Origin: Paratinospora sagittata
Lineage: Eukaryota > Streptophyta > Magnoliopsida > Ranunculales > Menispermaceae
Assembly (NCBI GenBank): GCA_035771175.1
Contig: CM069595.1
Location: 3,452,094-3,516,093, forward strand
Length of the DNA stretch: 64,000 nucleotides
Direction: 5' to 3'
Part shown: one piece after another, positions 48,640 through 59,059 of the stretch
How the letters are laid out: the number at the start of each line of letters is the position of its first letter
Numbering within the stretch: the stretch's first letter is position 1
The notes under the pieces: generated by a model
The model's input: only the letters and a program-made list of their open reading frames with translations
Told to the model about the DNA's origin: nothing
Databases searched by the model: none
Translations under genes and position numbers: made by a program

Positions 48640-48835
48640 GAAATGCTTTTACGACCTAATAATTATATTTAAAATCATACTCATGTTGATATAGTGTATG
48701 ATACTAATCAGTAGTGGATGTTCATTTTTTCTTGTTTCTTTCTCATGATGTAGTGATGTGATATATCACTACATGTGAGTATATTTTTAGGTACGTATTA
48801 GGGGTCATTTTAGCATTCCTTGTTTTAGTTTAAAG
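48640..48835. repeat. Palindromic repeat family, copy B (in NMO-1 intron 5)
   Basis: ATACTCATGTTGATATAGTG near the left is roughly mirrored by ATATATCACTACATGTGAGT near the right, so the unit can fold back. It shares long stretches with the copy at 47345-47530. Confidence 0.5.
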
Positions 48836-49561
48836 TAATTTAATGTAATGTAATTTAATTTAATTTACCCTTCCATAAATGATGGAATAACCAATAATAG
48901 GTTGGCTATCATCATTTTCGATAGTTTCTGGAACATTTTTCCACTGGTTATGGAATGTTGTGTTTAGGCATCGAACTTGTGCCCTCCATGATGCACGACT
49001 GTAGAGATCAGTTCTATCCGTGTCCGCTTCTGTGTAAAGCAGCAGCTGTTGCTTGTAGAAGTCATTCGCGTATGACTCCTTTGATGCAACAAACCTACAT
49101 TCATTATAATTACTCTTTGATTTAGTCACATTAATTTTCTTTCAATATATATACATAATAAATACCAAGAAATTATTTTGTAAAGAAAAGTTGATTTTCA
49201 TTATAAATTAGTTGGTGTTTAGATAAGTATTAGGCTTATACCTTGTCCCCATACAAATACCCTTAGCACCCAATGAAAGGGCTGCAACATAGCCACGGGG
49301 ATCTGCGATAGAACCAGCAGCAACTACAGCAATATCCCTGTCGCCAACTATGTCAACTACTCTAGGAACCAATGCCAGAACCCCGATCTAGCAATTTATT
49401 CAATAATGTGAGTTAGTTCATCATAAAAATCATTTTATTAATTATATATCTCAAAGATAAGTGCTCACTTTTTTAGAGAAAAGAATTATAGGCCATGGAT
49501 ATATATCATCATCAATTCTAAGTATATATATATATATATGAAAATTTGCTTTATGCACGTT

Positions 49562-49710
49562 GGTGCTAACGTTATTTTTCACCGTTGACACTTAGTTCCC
49601 TTAAATGTTTTAAAAATACGAGTGTATTGCGCAACATTCTCATATACACACGCATTCATAAAACATCCAAAGAAAGTTGAGTGTCAGCATCGAAAAATAT
49701 TGTTGGCACC
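49562..49710. mobile_element. Fold-back MITE in NMO-1 intron 3
   Basis: GGTGCTAACGTTATTTTTCA... at the left is mirrored by ...ATATTGTTGGCACC at the right. Terminal inverted repeats of about 33 bp include ACCGTTGACACT and AGTGTCAGCATCG. The 149-bp unit is non-coding. A related, right-truncated copy with GACGTTGACACTGAG lies at about 37160-37400. Confidence 0.6.
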
Positions 49711-50517
49711 AAGTGAGGGTGGCATATTAATCTTCAATTTTTATTTTACTATGTGTATACAGCAATTAAGGAGATTAATTAATTGAAATAAAAAAAAAGG
49801 CTCATTACAGTTCCAATGATATGTCCTCCTGCTTCTACTCCTTGGGCTACAATGCAGTCAACCCCAGCAGCAACTGCTTTTTCAGCATCAGCAACTGAAC
49901 CAATCTGAAAATGAAGGTCAAAACACATAATAATCTATTAATTACTTTAGTCACGTTGATCATCTCATCATCATGTATATATAATTTCGTTTTACTTAAT
50001 CAATTACCTGGTGCAAGATCTTGACACCATGCTTGTGTGCTTCATCTACCATTTCCTTGGTGAAGTCACCCCAGTAAACTTGCATGCATGCAAGTTTCTC
50101 ATCAAAGATGGCTTGCACGGTTCAAGAGTTATCGAATTCCAGTAGAATACCAGCACCAAAAGGCTTGTCGGTGAGCTTCTTGGTCTCTTTAATGGCTTTA
50201 GAGGTCATATCATAGTTATTCTGCATCAACACACACAAAAAAAAAAAAAAAAAAACTCAAGCTTGTTAGATATTTTTAACCGGGGATAATTGAACTAAAA
50301 TTTCAAACAAATTAAATCATGCAATTAATAGTTTTGGTGTTATGACTTTGTATTAATTGTGAAATGTTGATGATGGGTTGGAGCACTAGTGGGACAAATA
50401 CCATGGTCCAGCCAAACAAATATTAAATCTGGTAGGTATGTATCTGTTTCTTCATCATCAAATCTAATTATGCATGTATGGATATTTTGGTCATGGATAT
50501 CTAATTAGTTACACTTA

Positions 50518-50892
50518 GATCCTGTTTGATTGATGAGAAAATTATTATTTTTTTGAGAAAATAAAAGATTTTTTCAAGAAAATAGAAAAATTGTGTATTT
50601 GATTGTTAGTATTTTCTCAAAAAGTCTTTTCTCAACCCTCTTATTTTCTCACGAAAATTTTCTCACCTCTATAAGTGAGAAATTTGTTAGTATTGTTGTT
50701 ATCTTTACGTTTATTTTTTATGGAACTTCTGATAATTCAGTTGTTTTTTTACATCATAGGAGTAAACAAATATTTTCTCATGAACAATCAAACAACCATG
50801 AAAAATTTCTTTACAAAAATTTTCTTGAGAAATTATTTCTCAAGAAAACTGTATTTTCTTGAGAAAACTTTTTTCACCTATCAAATGGGGCC
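50518..50892. mobile_element. MITE-like element in NMO-1 intron 1
   Basis: GATCCTGTTTGATTGATGAG at the left matches, in inverse, ...CACCTATCAAATGGGGCC at the right with some mismatches. Many internal TTTCTCAAGAAAA-type motifs are themselves palindromic. The left flank is TTA (50515-50517) and the right flank TTG, close to the TTA expected for PIF/Harbinger. It lies between exons 1 and 2 of NMO-1. Confidence 0.5.
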
Positions 50893-51873
50893 TTGGAGAA
50901 AAACAAGAAAAAGAAAGATCTAATGGCTACAAAAGAAGAAGAAAGAGTGCTCAATTGATTATTGTACTGCAATATAAACTACAACACCCAATAACCTTAG
51001 AATTACATTGAATCAAATAATAATACATAATTCGATAAAAATCCAAAAGTAATTAATACTTGAATGTGAAAGGGATTAACATCAAGCGGCATATGTATCA
51101 TTTAATGTATCTAAATTAGTAAGTTTCTAGATCGGTGCATGCATGCCATGTGAATTAATTAGCCATATAGGTATTCCTATTAATGTAAAATTGTCAAAAG
51201 AGTAATGCTATGTTAACACCCAAAATGAACATTCAAAATGTACTTTAGTATTTCCCTTGTCAAAATAAAAACTAATTTCTTTTCCCTCTTGGGGATATAT
51301 ATTTTCCTGATTGTAAGCCCAAGTGGATCAATTAATGAAAGCAAATGCAGGCAGAAAATGTTATAATATAAATGAAGGCATAATAAAACATTATAGGCTA
51401 TAAAAGCCACAAAAACACAGTCAAACAAGAATAATAATATTATGAAGACAAATGAAATAATAATCTTTTAAAAAGAGAAGATGATCATTTCATCTATGGA
51501 AATTGGGAATTGTAAGTGGAGATCGTATGTACGTAGCTAGAAATCATCAAGGAATATAAAATAATTAATAACTAAGGAGATGGATGAAATTAATTAAGAG
51601 AATGAAAAAGATGTGATTAGGGTGCATACAACTGGGCTAGCAAGAAGGCCGATGCCTCCAGCATTTGCCACAGCTGAAACGAGCTTAGGGCCAGCTACGT
51701 CTGCACCCATTGGTGCCAACACAATGCCATTGTCGAACCCAAGGATCCCTCCGAACTTCGCCATTGTCTCTCTGTTCAAACGGATCTCTATCACCAGCTG
51801 ACCTCAACACAACACCACAGAGCTCGGAGGAGGAAGCTAACTTGTGATGAAATGAGAGCTTGCATTCCCCTTC

Positions 51874-51881
51874 AATTTATA
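51874..51881 (-). promoter_or_regulatory. TATA box of NMO-1, conserved with NMO-2
   Basis: On the minus strand TGAAATGCTATAAATTGAAG surrounds the TATAAATT at 51881-51874, about 110 bp upstream of the ATG. The same block, TGAAACGCTATAAATACAAG, precedes NMO-2, so the core promoters are homologous. Confidence 0.65.
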
Positions 51882-52033
51882 GCATTTCAGAACAATGTTG
51901 ATGAGCTAGCTTGTGTGCCACACCTACTCCTTACGAGCTAATCAATGCGCCACTCTTCTACGGTCCTCCATTTTTTTGTTTTTGTTTTTCAAAAGGCTGT
52001 TACTTCTAGGAGTGCAATTGCTTTTTATTATTT

Positions 52034-52036
<3 letters not shown>

Positions 52037-52097
<61 letters not shown>
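52037..52097. repeat. (TA)n microsatellite upstream of NMO-1
   Basis: A pure TA tract of about 30 units, roughly 270 bp upstream of the NMO-1 start codon. It is absent from the homologous upstream region of NMO-2. Confidence 0.95.
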
Positions 52098-52099
<2 letters not shown>

Positions 52100-52601
52100 C
52101 TCGTTTTGCCAAGTAAGATTGGATTTCGTCATAATTACTTAATCTCAGTTCATAAAAAAAAGGAGCAGGAAAATAAGACGATTAATTAGAGTAAAAATAA
52201 GCAAAAAAATTAAACATTAATTGATGAAAGGGAAATGATGAAGAGGCTCGGTAAATTCAGCTGGTGTACTCTTTCAATTGAGTCCCTTGGATTGTCTCTA
52301 GGATGATCCAAGATTCAAATGGGTTTTTTCGACCTACTAAGTGTCAGTTTGATAGAGCTTTTGTAAAAACACTTTTTTAATAAGTACTTCTACAAAAAAA
52401 AAATACTTTTAAAAAAAACTTGTCTTAATTAATTACTCTCACTTGAATTGGTGGTAAAGGATTTCCCATCAATCCATGAAGTTGAGAGTTCAAAGAGAGT
52501 CGTACCATAAGTGGTCTTGGATTATTACCTTATGATTTGTTGTGAGTTTTTATAACTTTATATGGGCTCGTGGGCCCTTTAGCCTATATTATTAGGCCTG
52601 A

Positions 52602-53458
52602 TTTTTTTTAATATCCATAAATAGGTAAGAAAAATATTATGTTCAAAACTAGACAAGTTTTGGACACCTTGGCGCCGAGTTGACGAACTTTAAAAAAAAA
52701 GAAAAGTGAATGGCGCCTCTGCCATCCAAAAAAAAAAAAAACCAAAATCTTGAACAAAGGGAAGGCCTGACACCATCCACTTTGTTCCAGATTTTGTAGT
52801 TTTTTTTAACAGTGGATGGCTAAAAAAACCTTGAATAAAGTAAAAAAAACAAAAAAAAAAAGAAAAGAAAAGTGAATGGCTAAAAAAAAACACAAAATCT
52901 GGAACAAAGTGGATGGTGCCATGCCAATATCCATTGTAAAAAATAAAAAACTAAAACCAACGAAATCGCACAAGGGTTTTAACCTTGTGCAATTTTGTTG
53001 AAGTGTAAAAAAATCTACAATGCCAGTAAAAAAAAGAAATCCCTTGTCTCTCCAGCGTCTTCTTTCTCCGACATCTGACGTTCTCTCTCTTCGGCATCCC
53101 ATTCGCTTTATTTTAGAAATCACACAAGGTAAAAACCCTTTTGCTTTATTTTTTTTTGTCTTTATATAAAAAAAATTACAAATAGAATGACACCTCTCCA
53201 TTCACTTTATTCCAGGTGATTTTATCAGTTTTTTTTTTTTTAGAGAATGGTGTCTCTTGAAGAGGTGGCCATTCTCTTTGTTCTAGAATTTGTGTGTGTG
53301 TTTTTTATTTTATTTTATTTTATTTTTTAGCCATTCACTTTTTTTTTATTCCAAATTTTGTTTTTTTTTAACAGTCGATGGCGCTGAGGTGTCCAAATCT
53401 TTTATAGTTTTGGATATAATATCTTTTCTTGCCTATTTATGGATATAAGAAAAAAAAA
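52602..53458. mobile_element. Fold-back transposable element, about 0.86 kb, long terminal inverted repeats
   Basis: The left terminus (from about 52602; ATATCCATAAATAGGTAAGA, then CAAAACTA, TTTTGGACACC, GGCGCC) is mirrored at the right terminus (GGCGCTGAGGTGTCCAAA, TAGTTTTGGATATAATAT, TTGCCTATTTATGGATATAA, ending near 53458). The arms are about 80-100 bp. Inside are a 27-bp perfect inverted repeat (52771-52797 and 52892-52918), a perfect 8-bp hairpin GCACAAGG/CCTTGTGC (52968-52990), and many copies of GAATGGC/GGATGGC motifs. There is no coding capacity. No target duplication was identified, so the superfamily is unknown. It accounts for most of the extra length in the NMO-1 upstream region compared with NMO-2. 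Confidence 0.65.
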
Positions 53459-53699
53459 TCGTGTAAAAAATCCACTAGCGTGACCCCCAACAAAAAAAAA
53501 AAAAGTTTCAATAAATGCAGAAAGATGTTTTTCCATTGCAGTTTCCAATTTGATCAAAAAAACAAGCATTGCAAAGTGACCCAAAAATTGCTCTTGCAAC
53601 CACTCAATCAATTGGTACCTAAGATTAAACAAATGCACTCTAATATTCGTTTGCAATATTTTGTATTTAAAATAACATATTTTTTTAAATTAATTAAAC

Positions 53700-53905
53700 T
53701 AATTTACTTAGTTAATATCATTGAGGGACATTAAACAGCATCTTTCTTTAACCAGAGCTAGTAAAATAAGTTACAAAAGAATAGTCAATGTAAAAATGAA
53801 GAGGCCGTGATCCAGACATTGCTTTTCCATAACTCTTTGTTTTATATGGCAACACCTCATGTCAGACCCCTAATAGCTAGATCTGTTGGCAAGCTGTTCT
53901 TATTT
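53700..53905 (-). repeat. NMO upstream homology block (NMO-1 side)
   Basis: On the minus strand CTAGCTATTAGGGGTCTGAC..., GATCACGGCC, AAGAAAGATGCTGTTTAATG and ACTAAGTAAATT follow in the same order as CTAGCTGTTAGGGGCCTTAC, GGATCATG, AGAAAGATGCTGCTTAATGC and ACTAAGTAAATTGG at 62220-62400 on the plus strand. This marks it as inverted duplicated DNA shared with the NMO-2 upstream region. Confidence 0.65.
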
Positions 53906-56654
53906 CCTTAATAACTGGAGTTCGAGTATGGAGAACATAAGTCACTGATGGCCTTCCTTTGATAGGTGTGAGGTGGTGGATAATTGGTTCATATTGAGGC
54001 CTAGCTCAAGACGAATAAAGGAAAATGATATTCTAAATACAAAAAAGAAGAAGCAACTATATATTTGTACAACTACGATGTTATGTGTTAATTGAATATG
54101 TAAACTTTATTCATTTCAATGACTATAGTACATGATAATGTAATTATACATGTAACTACAAATTTTGTAGTTAAAATAACATTTACTTAAAATAAAACAT
54201 TTAAAGAGGAGAAATAAAAAAATAAATCACTTGAGGAAGAGAACTGTGATGGTAGTAGCTAGACGCATTGCTTATGTGCCTTGTGGCTTCAGCCACATAA
54301 GCTCGATCAGGAATGGTGTGGATCCAAGCTTATAAATAATCTTGTTCAATCTTGAATGACTTCGCCAAACATAATAGATAATTAATGAATGGTTAATACA
54401 TATATACTTACAAAAAAGAGAAATGCAATTACAAAAAAATGCAATTATAAGTATAATGACACATGCACAATCATTTGATTATTTATTACACACTTAATTA
54501 AGATGTGTGACACACATCTATCTAATGGTTGTGAATGTGTAGTTGTATTTTGTATTTTTTATAGTTACAAAAAATTAAAATTAAAATATTAACTCATTAC
54601 ACCATTCAAAGAGTCTTCAATTGATAATTAATTTATTGATTACCAAGATATTTGCAATATTACCGAGTTTAAGTATGAATTAAAGCATTTTAAATAAAAT
54701 CTCTTTTTCAAATATGAATTAAAATAAAATTTTAAATTGTCAATTTTGTTGCAGTTATTGTCATACATCCTTCTCTTTTGAAACTAATCAGTTTTATATT
54801 AAAATTTTGTTCTACTAATTTTAAGGTTTTTCTTTCTTCCATAAGCACGATAAATATGAAATATTAATCTAGATTTTTTTGCTGAAACATTGGCCATGAT
54901 CAATCCATTGGAGCAATGTTCAAGTTAATCAACTGACATATTTGGAAACTTTCAAATAGCTGGATGCCTACCTTTAGCCAATCATCAATGATGTCACCCA
55001 TACATATGAATGCCAAGGAAATGCACATACTATCAAATCCTTTGCCACTTAAGCATACATTATTACTTGGTAAAAAATATAAATTGAAGATTTAATAACA
55101 ATAATCATTTATTTCTTTTATAAGTACCTAGCTAGCAGTATATATATATATATTTGTATTAAAAGTCATTATAAAGCTTTACATCAATATGCAAATAGAA
55201 ATTGAAAGAAAAAGTGATGGTAGGGTGTTTACTTATTATTTTTCCCGTTGCATCATCAATATAAGAAGGGTTCAATATATAGATTTACTGATAATAAATA
55301 TCTGTTCTAATTAAAATAGATAAAAAAAATAAAGAAGAGAGCGAATGTAATTTTAATTATATTAGGTGTCAGTGAGATCATTCTCCTAGCAACCAATCAC
55401 AACTAATTTAGTCAAATAGTCAGTGGATGAGATGATCCTTCTCTTCAAGGTATATATATAACAAAGAAAAACAAGTCAACTTATATAGATAGAAAGTTAA
55501 GTAAGTTGGTTTGGGTGCGTTGAAGGCGTGATACAATCGAATTTTTTGCATCCCACGAGCTTCATGCAAATCCAATTCCCACGACAAGCTCTCCTATATA
55601 TATATATATATATCATCATCGTCTGCCCAACACACATGTGACATTTATAATATTGGTACGTTAAAGGAGAAAATTACCTTGGAAGGGATTAATTGCTTTA
55701 TAAAGACGAAGAATAACGTCTTTCACACAAAGAATCATTTTCTTTGTCTAAAAGAAAAAAGAAATGGTTCAATCTAGTTATAAGTCGTTAGCTACATCTA
55801 AAACTTGGGAGGAATAAAAAAAAAATTCTCCGTGAATCTTTTTAATTATAATGAATAATTAATGAATCTAATTACTTACGTGACATAGACTAAACTTAAC
55901 TCAATTAAGTTTTTTTTCCAACAACTTTATAAGTTTACTACATGAATATATAGAGTTAATTCGTCATTTAAATTATAAATAATTTTATATTTCTTAATTA
56001 TTTCTATCTATTTTAGGTCTGTTTCTATTTATGTCATAGCAATTTTTTCGGTTGGTGTGCAAGCGACCTCAAGGAACTCTCCCTAATTATAATAAGTGGG
56101 GTTTTATCTCTCCGCAATAAAGTGGAAATCTAGGTTATGATCATAGTTTTCATAGTCCTCTTTGCAGGTCTCATGCGATTCTTGATGAGTTCGCCTTATA
56201 GCATTATTAGGTCCCAGTTCCTTCTAACTATGTATCCGAGAATTATAAAAAATAAAAATAATAAAAAAAATTCAGGCTACTGCTATTGGTTGGCAAGTGG
56301 AATTTTCTATGTCTCAATAGAGAAAATTCACCATAAGATTAACTTGTCACGAATTTCTTAGGTCGTTAAGTATGAGCTGCTTGCATTTGTGAGTTATGAT
56401 CAGGAAGGTTCGTAAGGCTGACTTTATTAATTTCACACCGGACAAGATGCATTGGATAATAATTTTATAAGAGATTGCAAATCCAGGAAAGAATAAATAG
56501 CTTGTCGATAATAATTTTTACATTGTCTTTTATTGAATTACATATTAATTGCATGATTTTGAGGGAATCCAACAATTGTCGATAATGTTAAAAAAATGTG
56601 TTACTAGAACATTTTTCTTTATAAACAGAGCCTAGAACAAATAAATAAAATCAT
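53906..56654. other. AT-rich intergenic region between the NMO genes
   Basis: No gene was recognised. It contains short TGTAATTAC/GTAGTTGTA-type segments that also occur near 36720-36880 and 45200-45350, a (TA)n tract near 55141, and a decayed RTE-type tail near 55885-56030. Confidence 0.5.
55885..56030 (-). mobile_element. RTE-type LINE/SINE 3' end (copy 5, decayed)
   Basis: CTTAACTCAATTAAGTTTTT, then TTCCAACAACTTTATAAGTT, TACTACATGAAT and a later TTTTAGGTCT tract match the order in the copies near 9931-10165, with considerable decay. Confidence 0.35.
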
Positions 56655-56659
56655 GTTAT

Positions 56660-57236
56660 TGTTGGAAAAAAAACCCAAACCCTTCAATTGTACAAATTTA
56701 ATAAAGAAAAGAATAATAAAGATCAACACCCGCAACTCAAAGATATACGTGGAAAAACTCCTAAATCAGGGAAAAAACAATCCACTATCAATTAACAAGT
56801 ATCCCAGAGGAATTAAACACCTCAAGTACTTCTACACCAGATAGTATACAAATTTGAGACTTTGGTAAAGAAGAATAACAGAAACAAAATACTCAAGAAA
56901 AAACTAGAACTCCAACCGCATCACCCTACAAGTTCTAAACTCTACATTCTTTCACAAAGCTTCCAAGAACCAAGCTTCACCTTCTTCTAGATTTCACTCA
57001 CTAGTTGAGATTATCAATAAACAATGAGAGACCTCTTATATATAGACTTTCTAGTTACAATATTTAGAAACCGTAACAGACAAAGATTTTTCATTCTACA
57101 TTAACATGGTTTCCTTATTCAAATATAACTAGATCATAAAACACTTATCTATATTTAGAAAGTCTTAATTATTTTTTAAATGCATGCTCCATATTCTAAT
57201 CCAACAAAGAATCCATGTTTGAGCCAAAATCTAACA
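56660..57236 (-). mobile_element. Solo copia-type LTR, 577 bp, perfect 5-bp target duplication
   Basis: On the minus strand the unit starts TGTTAGATTTTGGCTC and ends TTTTCCAACA, with canonical TG...CA. GTTAT (plus strand) flanks both ends exactly (56655-56659 and 57237-57241). CTATATATAAGAGG (around 57045) is the LTR TATA box, and GGAGTTTTTCCACGT further along is a motif I associate with copia U5 regions. No internal region is attached, so this is a recombined solo LTR. Confidence 0.85.
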
Positions 57237-57241
57237 GTTAT

Positions 57242-58415
57242 TACATACAAAGATAACCAATCAAATAGATAGTTAAATATTAATAATAGTTCAAAAGAGA
57301 AAGGAATTCATTGTCATGATAAAAGCATATAGATATAATAAACTAGCTTGCCATTACATTATGATTATATACGTCTTTAGTGACACAATTTTTACTATCA
57401 AACCAATTATAGTGAGTTGAGTCATCCAAGTTATTGAACTAAAATCAAGTATATATCTATTGCATTATTTATTATAATATAACTATTGAATTATATACGA
57501 GATTAACACGGTTGGATAACAGAAATGCTTCGGTAACACTCTCTATAAAAGGGTCAATCACACATAGATCAAGCGGTAAAAATGGTAAAAATGTACTCAC
57601 AATTTATAAAGGGGTATCATTGATCACACGGTAAAAAGTACATTTTTTCCTTGTACGAGGGCAAGAGCTAGTGGGTTTATAACATATGGTCCTTTTGATT
57701 CAGGTCCAATTCGCTGGGTCGTATACATTCACCTACTAAAAACTCTCAGGCATACATCTGGCTGTAATCCCCTGGAATAACGGACTGGGTGAAGCCAAGA
57801 ACCTCAGCCAAATTGCCACCCTTAAAAGATTAACCACGTTGATGAAATCGGAGAAAAGAATCCTAATTACTCTCCAATTGGATTTGCAAGGATTCCTAGT
57901 GATCCTAATTACTCTCCAATTGGATTTGCAAGGATCCCGAGTGCCAACACCACAAGAGATCTCCTTCAAATTTGATTTTATCTCCAAGTAAACTAATTCT
58001 AGAGTTTATCTCGATCAATCTCAATCATACATAAGCTAACTCTGATTTTCGTTCTTCTCTCACGAACCAGTAACTGAAGCGCGAAGGACGGCAAGAATCC
58101 GCAGCAGTACCCACGGTGAGCAATCTCTCTTCTTCTTCTTGTTTTTTTTTTCTTTTCTCTTTCTCTTCGCACCATAGCTATTCCCTGTTTTCACTGCCAT
58201 TAACGTAACGACAAGCAACCATTTCTCTTCCTCCTTCTCTCTCTCTCTGTTTTGGTTCGTCGGAAACCTCAAACCCCTGAAACCCAATCGCCTCGTCGAA
58301 AACCCGAATCTCTCTCTGATTCCTCAGAGTTGCAGCGACTGCAGCAACTGCAGCAACTGAGAAGCCCTAATTTCAGTTTCATCTGAAACCACTTTGGTTT
58401 CCTCAAACCCTAACC
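57242..58415. other. Flank of the ATP synthase beta pseudogene
   Basis: No gene was recognised. The part from about 58000 to 58415 is CT-rich and contains AAACCC/CCCTAA strings like a plant 5' leader, consistent with genomic DNA carried along with the ATP2 fragment. A 42-bp tandem duplication lies at 57861-57942. Confidence 0.5.
57861..57942. repeat. Tandem duplication, 42-bp period
   Basis: TCCTAATTACTCTCCAATTG... occurs at 57861 and again at 57903, with near-identical sequence through GGATTTGCAAGGAT and slight divergence at the unit end. Confidence 0.85.
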
Positions 58416-58770
58416 ATGGCCTCTCGGAAGGTCTTATCTTCTCTTCTCTGATCATCCTTACGCCGTTCCACATCAAAACCCTCGGTCATCAACCCTTGAA
58501 CTCATGTATCTCGACCTTCTCCCAAGGGTTTCATCTTCAACCGCGTCGCAGATTACACGACATCGGCGGCAGCTACTGCGCAGGCATCGTCGGCCACGGC
58601 ACCGCCGACGAGCGGCGGCCTGATCGGGAAGATCACTGGTCAGATCATAGGTGTTGTTGTCGATGTCCGATTCCAGGAGGGATTGCCTCCGATCTTGACT
58701 GCGCTTGTGGTTCTGGATAATCAGATCCGATTTGTGTTTGAGGTCACGCAGCTTTTGGGAGAGAATATTA
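58416..58770 (+). pseudogene. Mitochondrial ATP synthase beta subunit, 5' fragment (ATP2-like)
   Basis: The ATG at 58416 opens a frame (MASRKVLSSLL) with the mitochondrial leader of the F1 beta subunit and continues into the conserved start of the mature protein: [40 protein letters not shown]. Beta subunits read this region as a barrel domain before the nucleotide-binding part. Two in-frame TGA codons interrupt the leader. A stretch normally between the leader and the barrel is shortened, and the homology stops at LLGEN, where AT-rich repeat DNA begins. The catalytic domain with the P-loop is absent. The presence of leader-like upstream DNA argues for a genomic rather than a retroposed fragment. 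Confidence 0.85.
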
Positions 58771-58990
58771 TATGTATAATATTAGCTAAGTTATATTATC
58801 GTATAATATTAGCTAGTTATCATCATATTATATGATGATATGGTATAATATTAGCTAAGTTACCATAATATTAGCTAATATTAGCTAAGTTATCATCATA
58901 TTATATTATATGTATAATATTAGCTAAGTTATCATCATATTATATGTATATCAGGTGGAAGTTTATTAGCTAAGTTATATTATATGCATA
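58771..58990. repeat. AT-rich minisatellite
   Basis: Irregular tandem units built on ATAATATTAGCTAAGTTAT and CATCATATTATATGT repeat at least five times, directly abutting the end of ATP2 homology. Individual units vary in length from about 25 to 60 bp. Confidence 0.85.
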
Positions 58991-59059
58991 ATGTGACCAC
59001 CACCATACAACATAGACATGTATGCACATTATATTAATATAATATAATACAAAACAAGT

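Larger units (their letters stand above)
48324..51764 (-). pseudogene. Nitronate monooxygenase-like gene (NMO-1) with premature stop
   Basis: Plant NMO-like proteins are FMN-dependent TIM-barrel enzymes that oxidise nitronates; the plant substrate is unclear. Six exons in coding order with good splice sites: 51764-51630, 50220-50008, 49904-49809, 49387-49242, 49094-48869 and 48551-48324 (1044 nt, 348 codons). Conserved segments: GGILGFDNGIVLAPMGADVAG, VANAGGIGLL, LACMQVYWGDFTKEM, AGVDCIVAQGVEAGGHIIG, AVVAAGSIADPRGYVAALSL, GTRFVASKESYA, ENMVMYAGQGVGLVKDILPA. Codon 78 is TGA (50124-50122, in LLEFDNS-TVQAIFDEK), which would truncate the product to 77 residues. Everything else is intact, so the lesion is recent, or is a sequencing error or a segregating null allele. 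The start MAKFGG matches MAPIKFGG in the paralogue. Confidence 0.85.

Noticed and set aside
58060..58287. Lys/Arg-rich minus-strand open frame upstream of the ATP2 fragment
   Set aside because: It is the antisense of CT-rich leader DNA and only reflects base composition.
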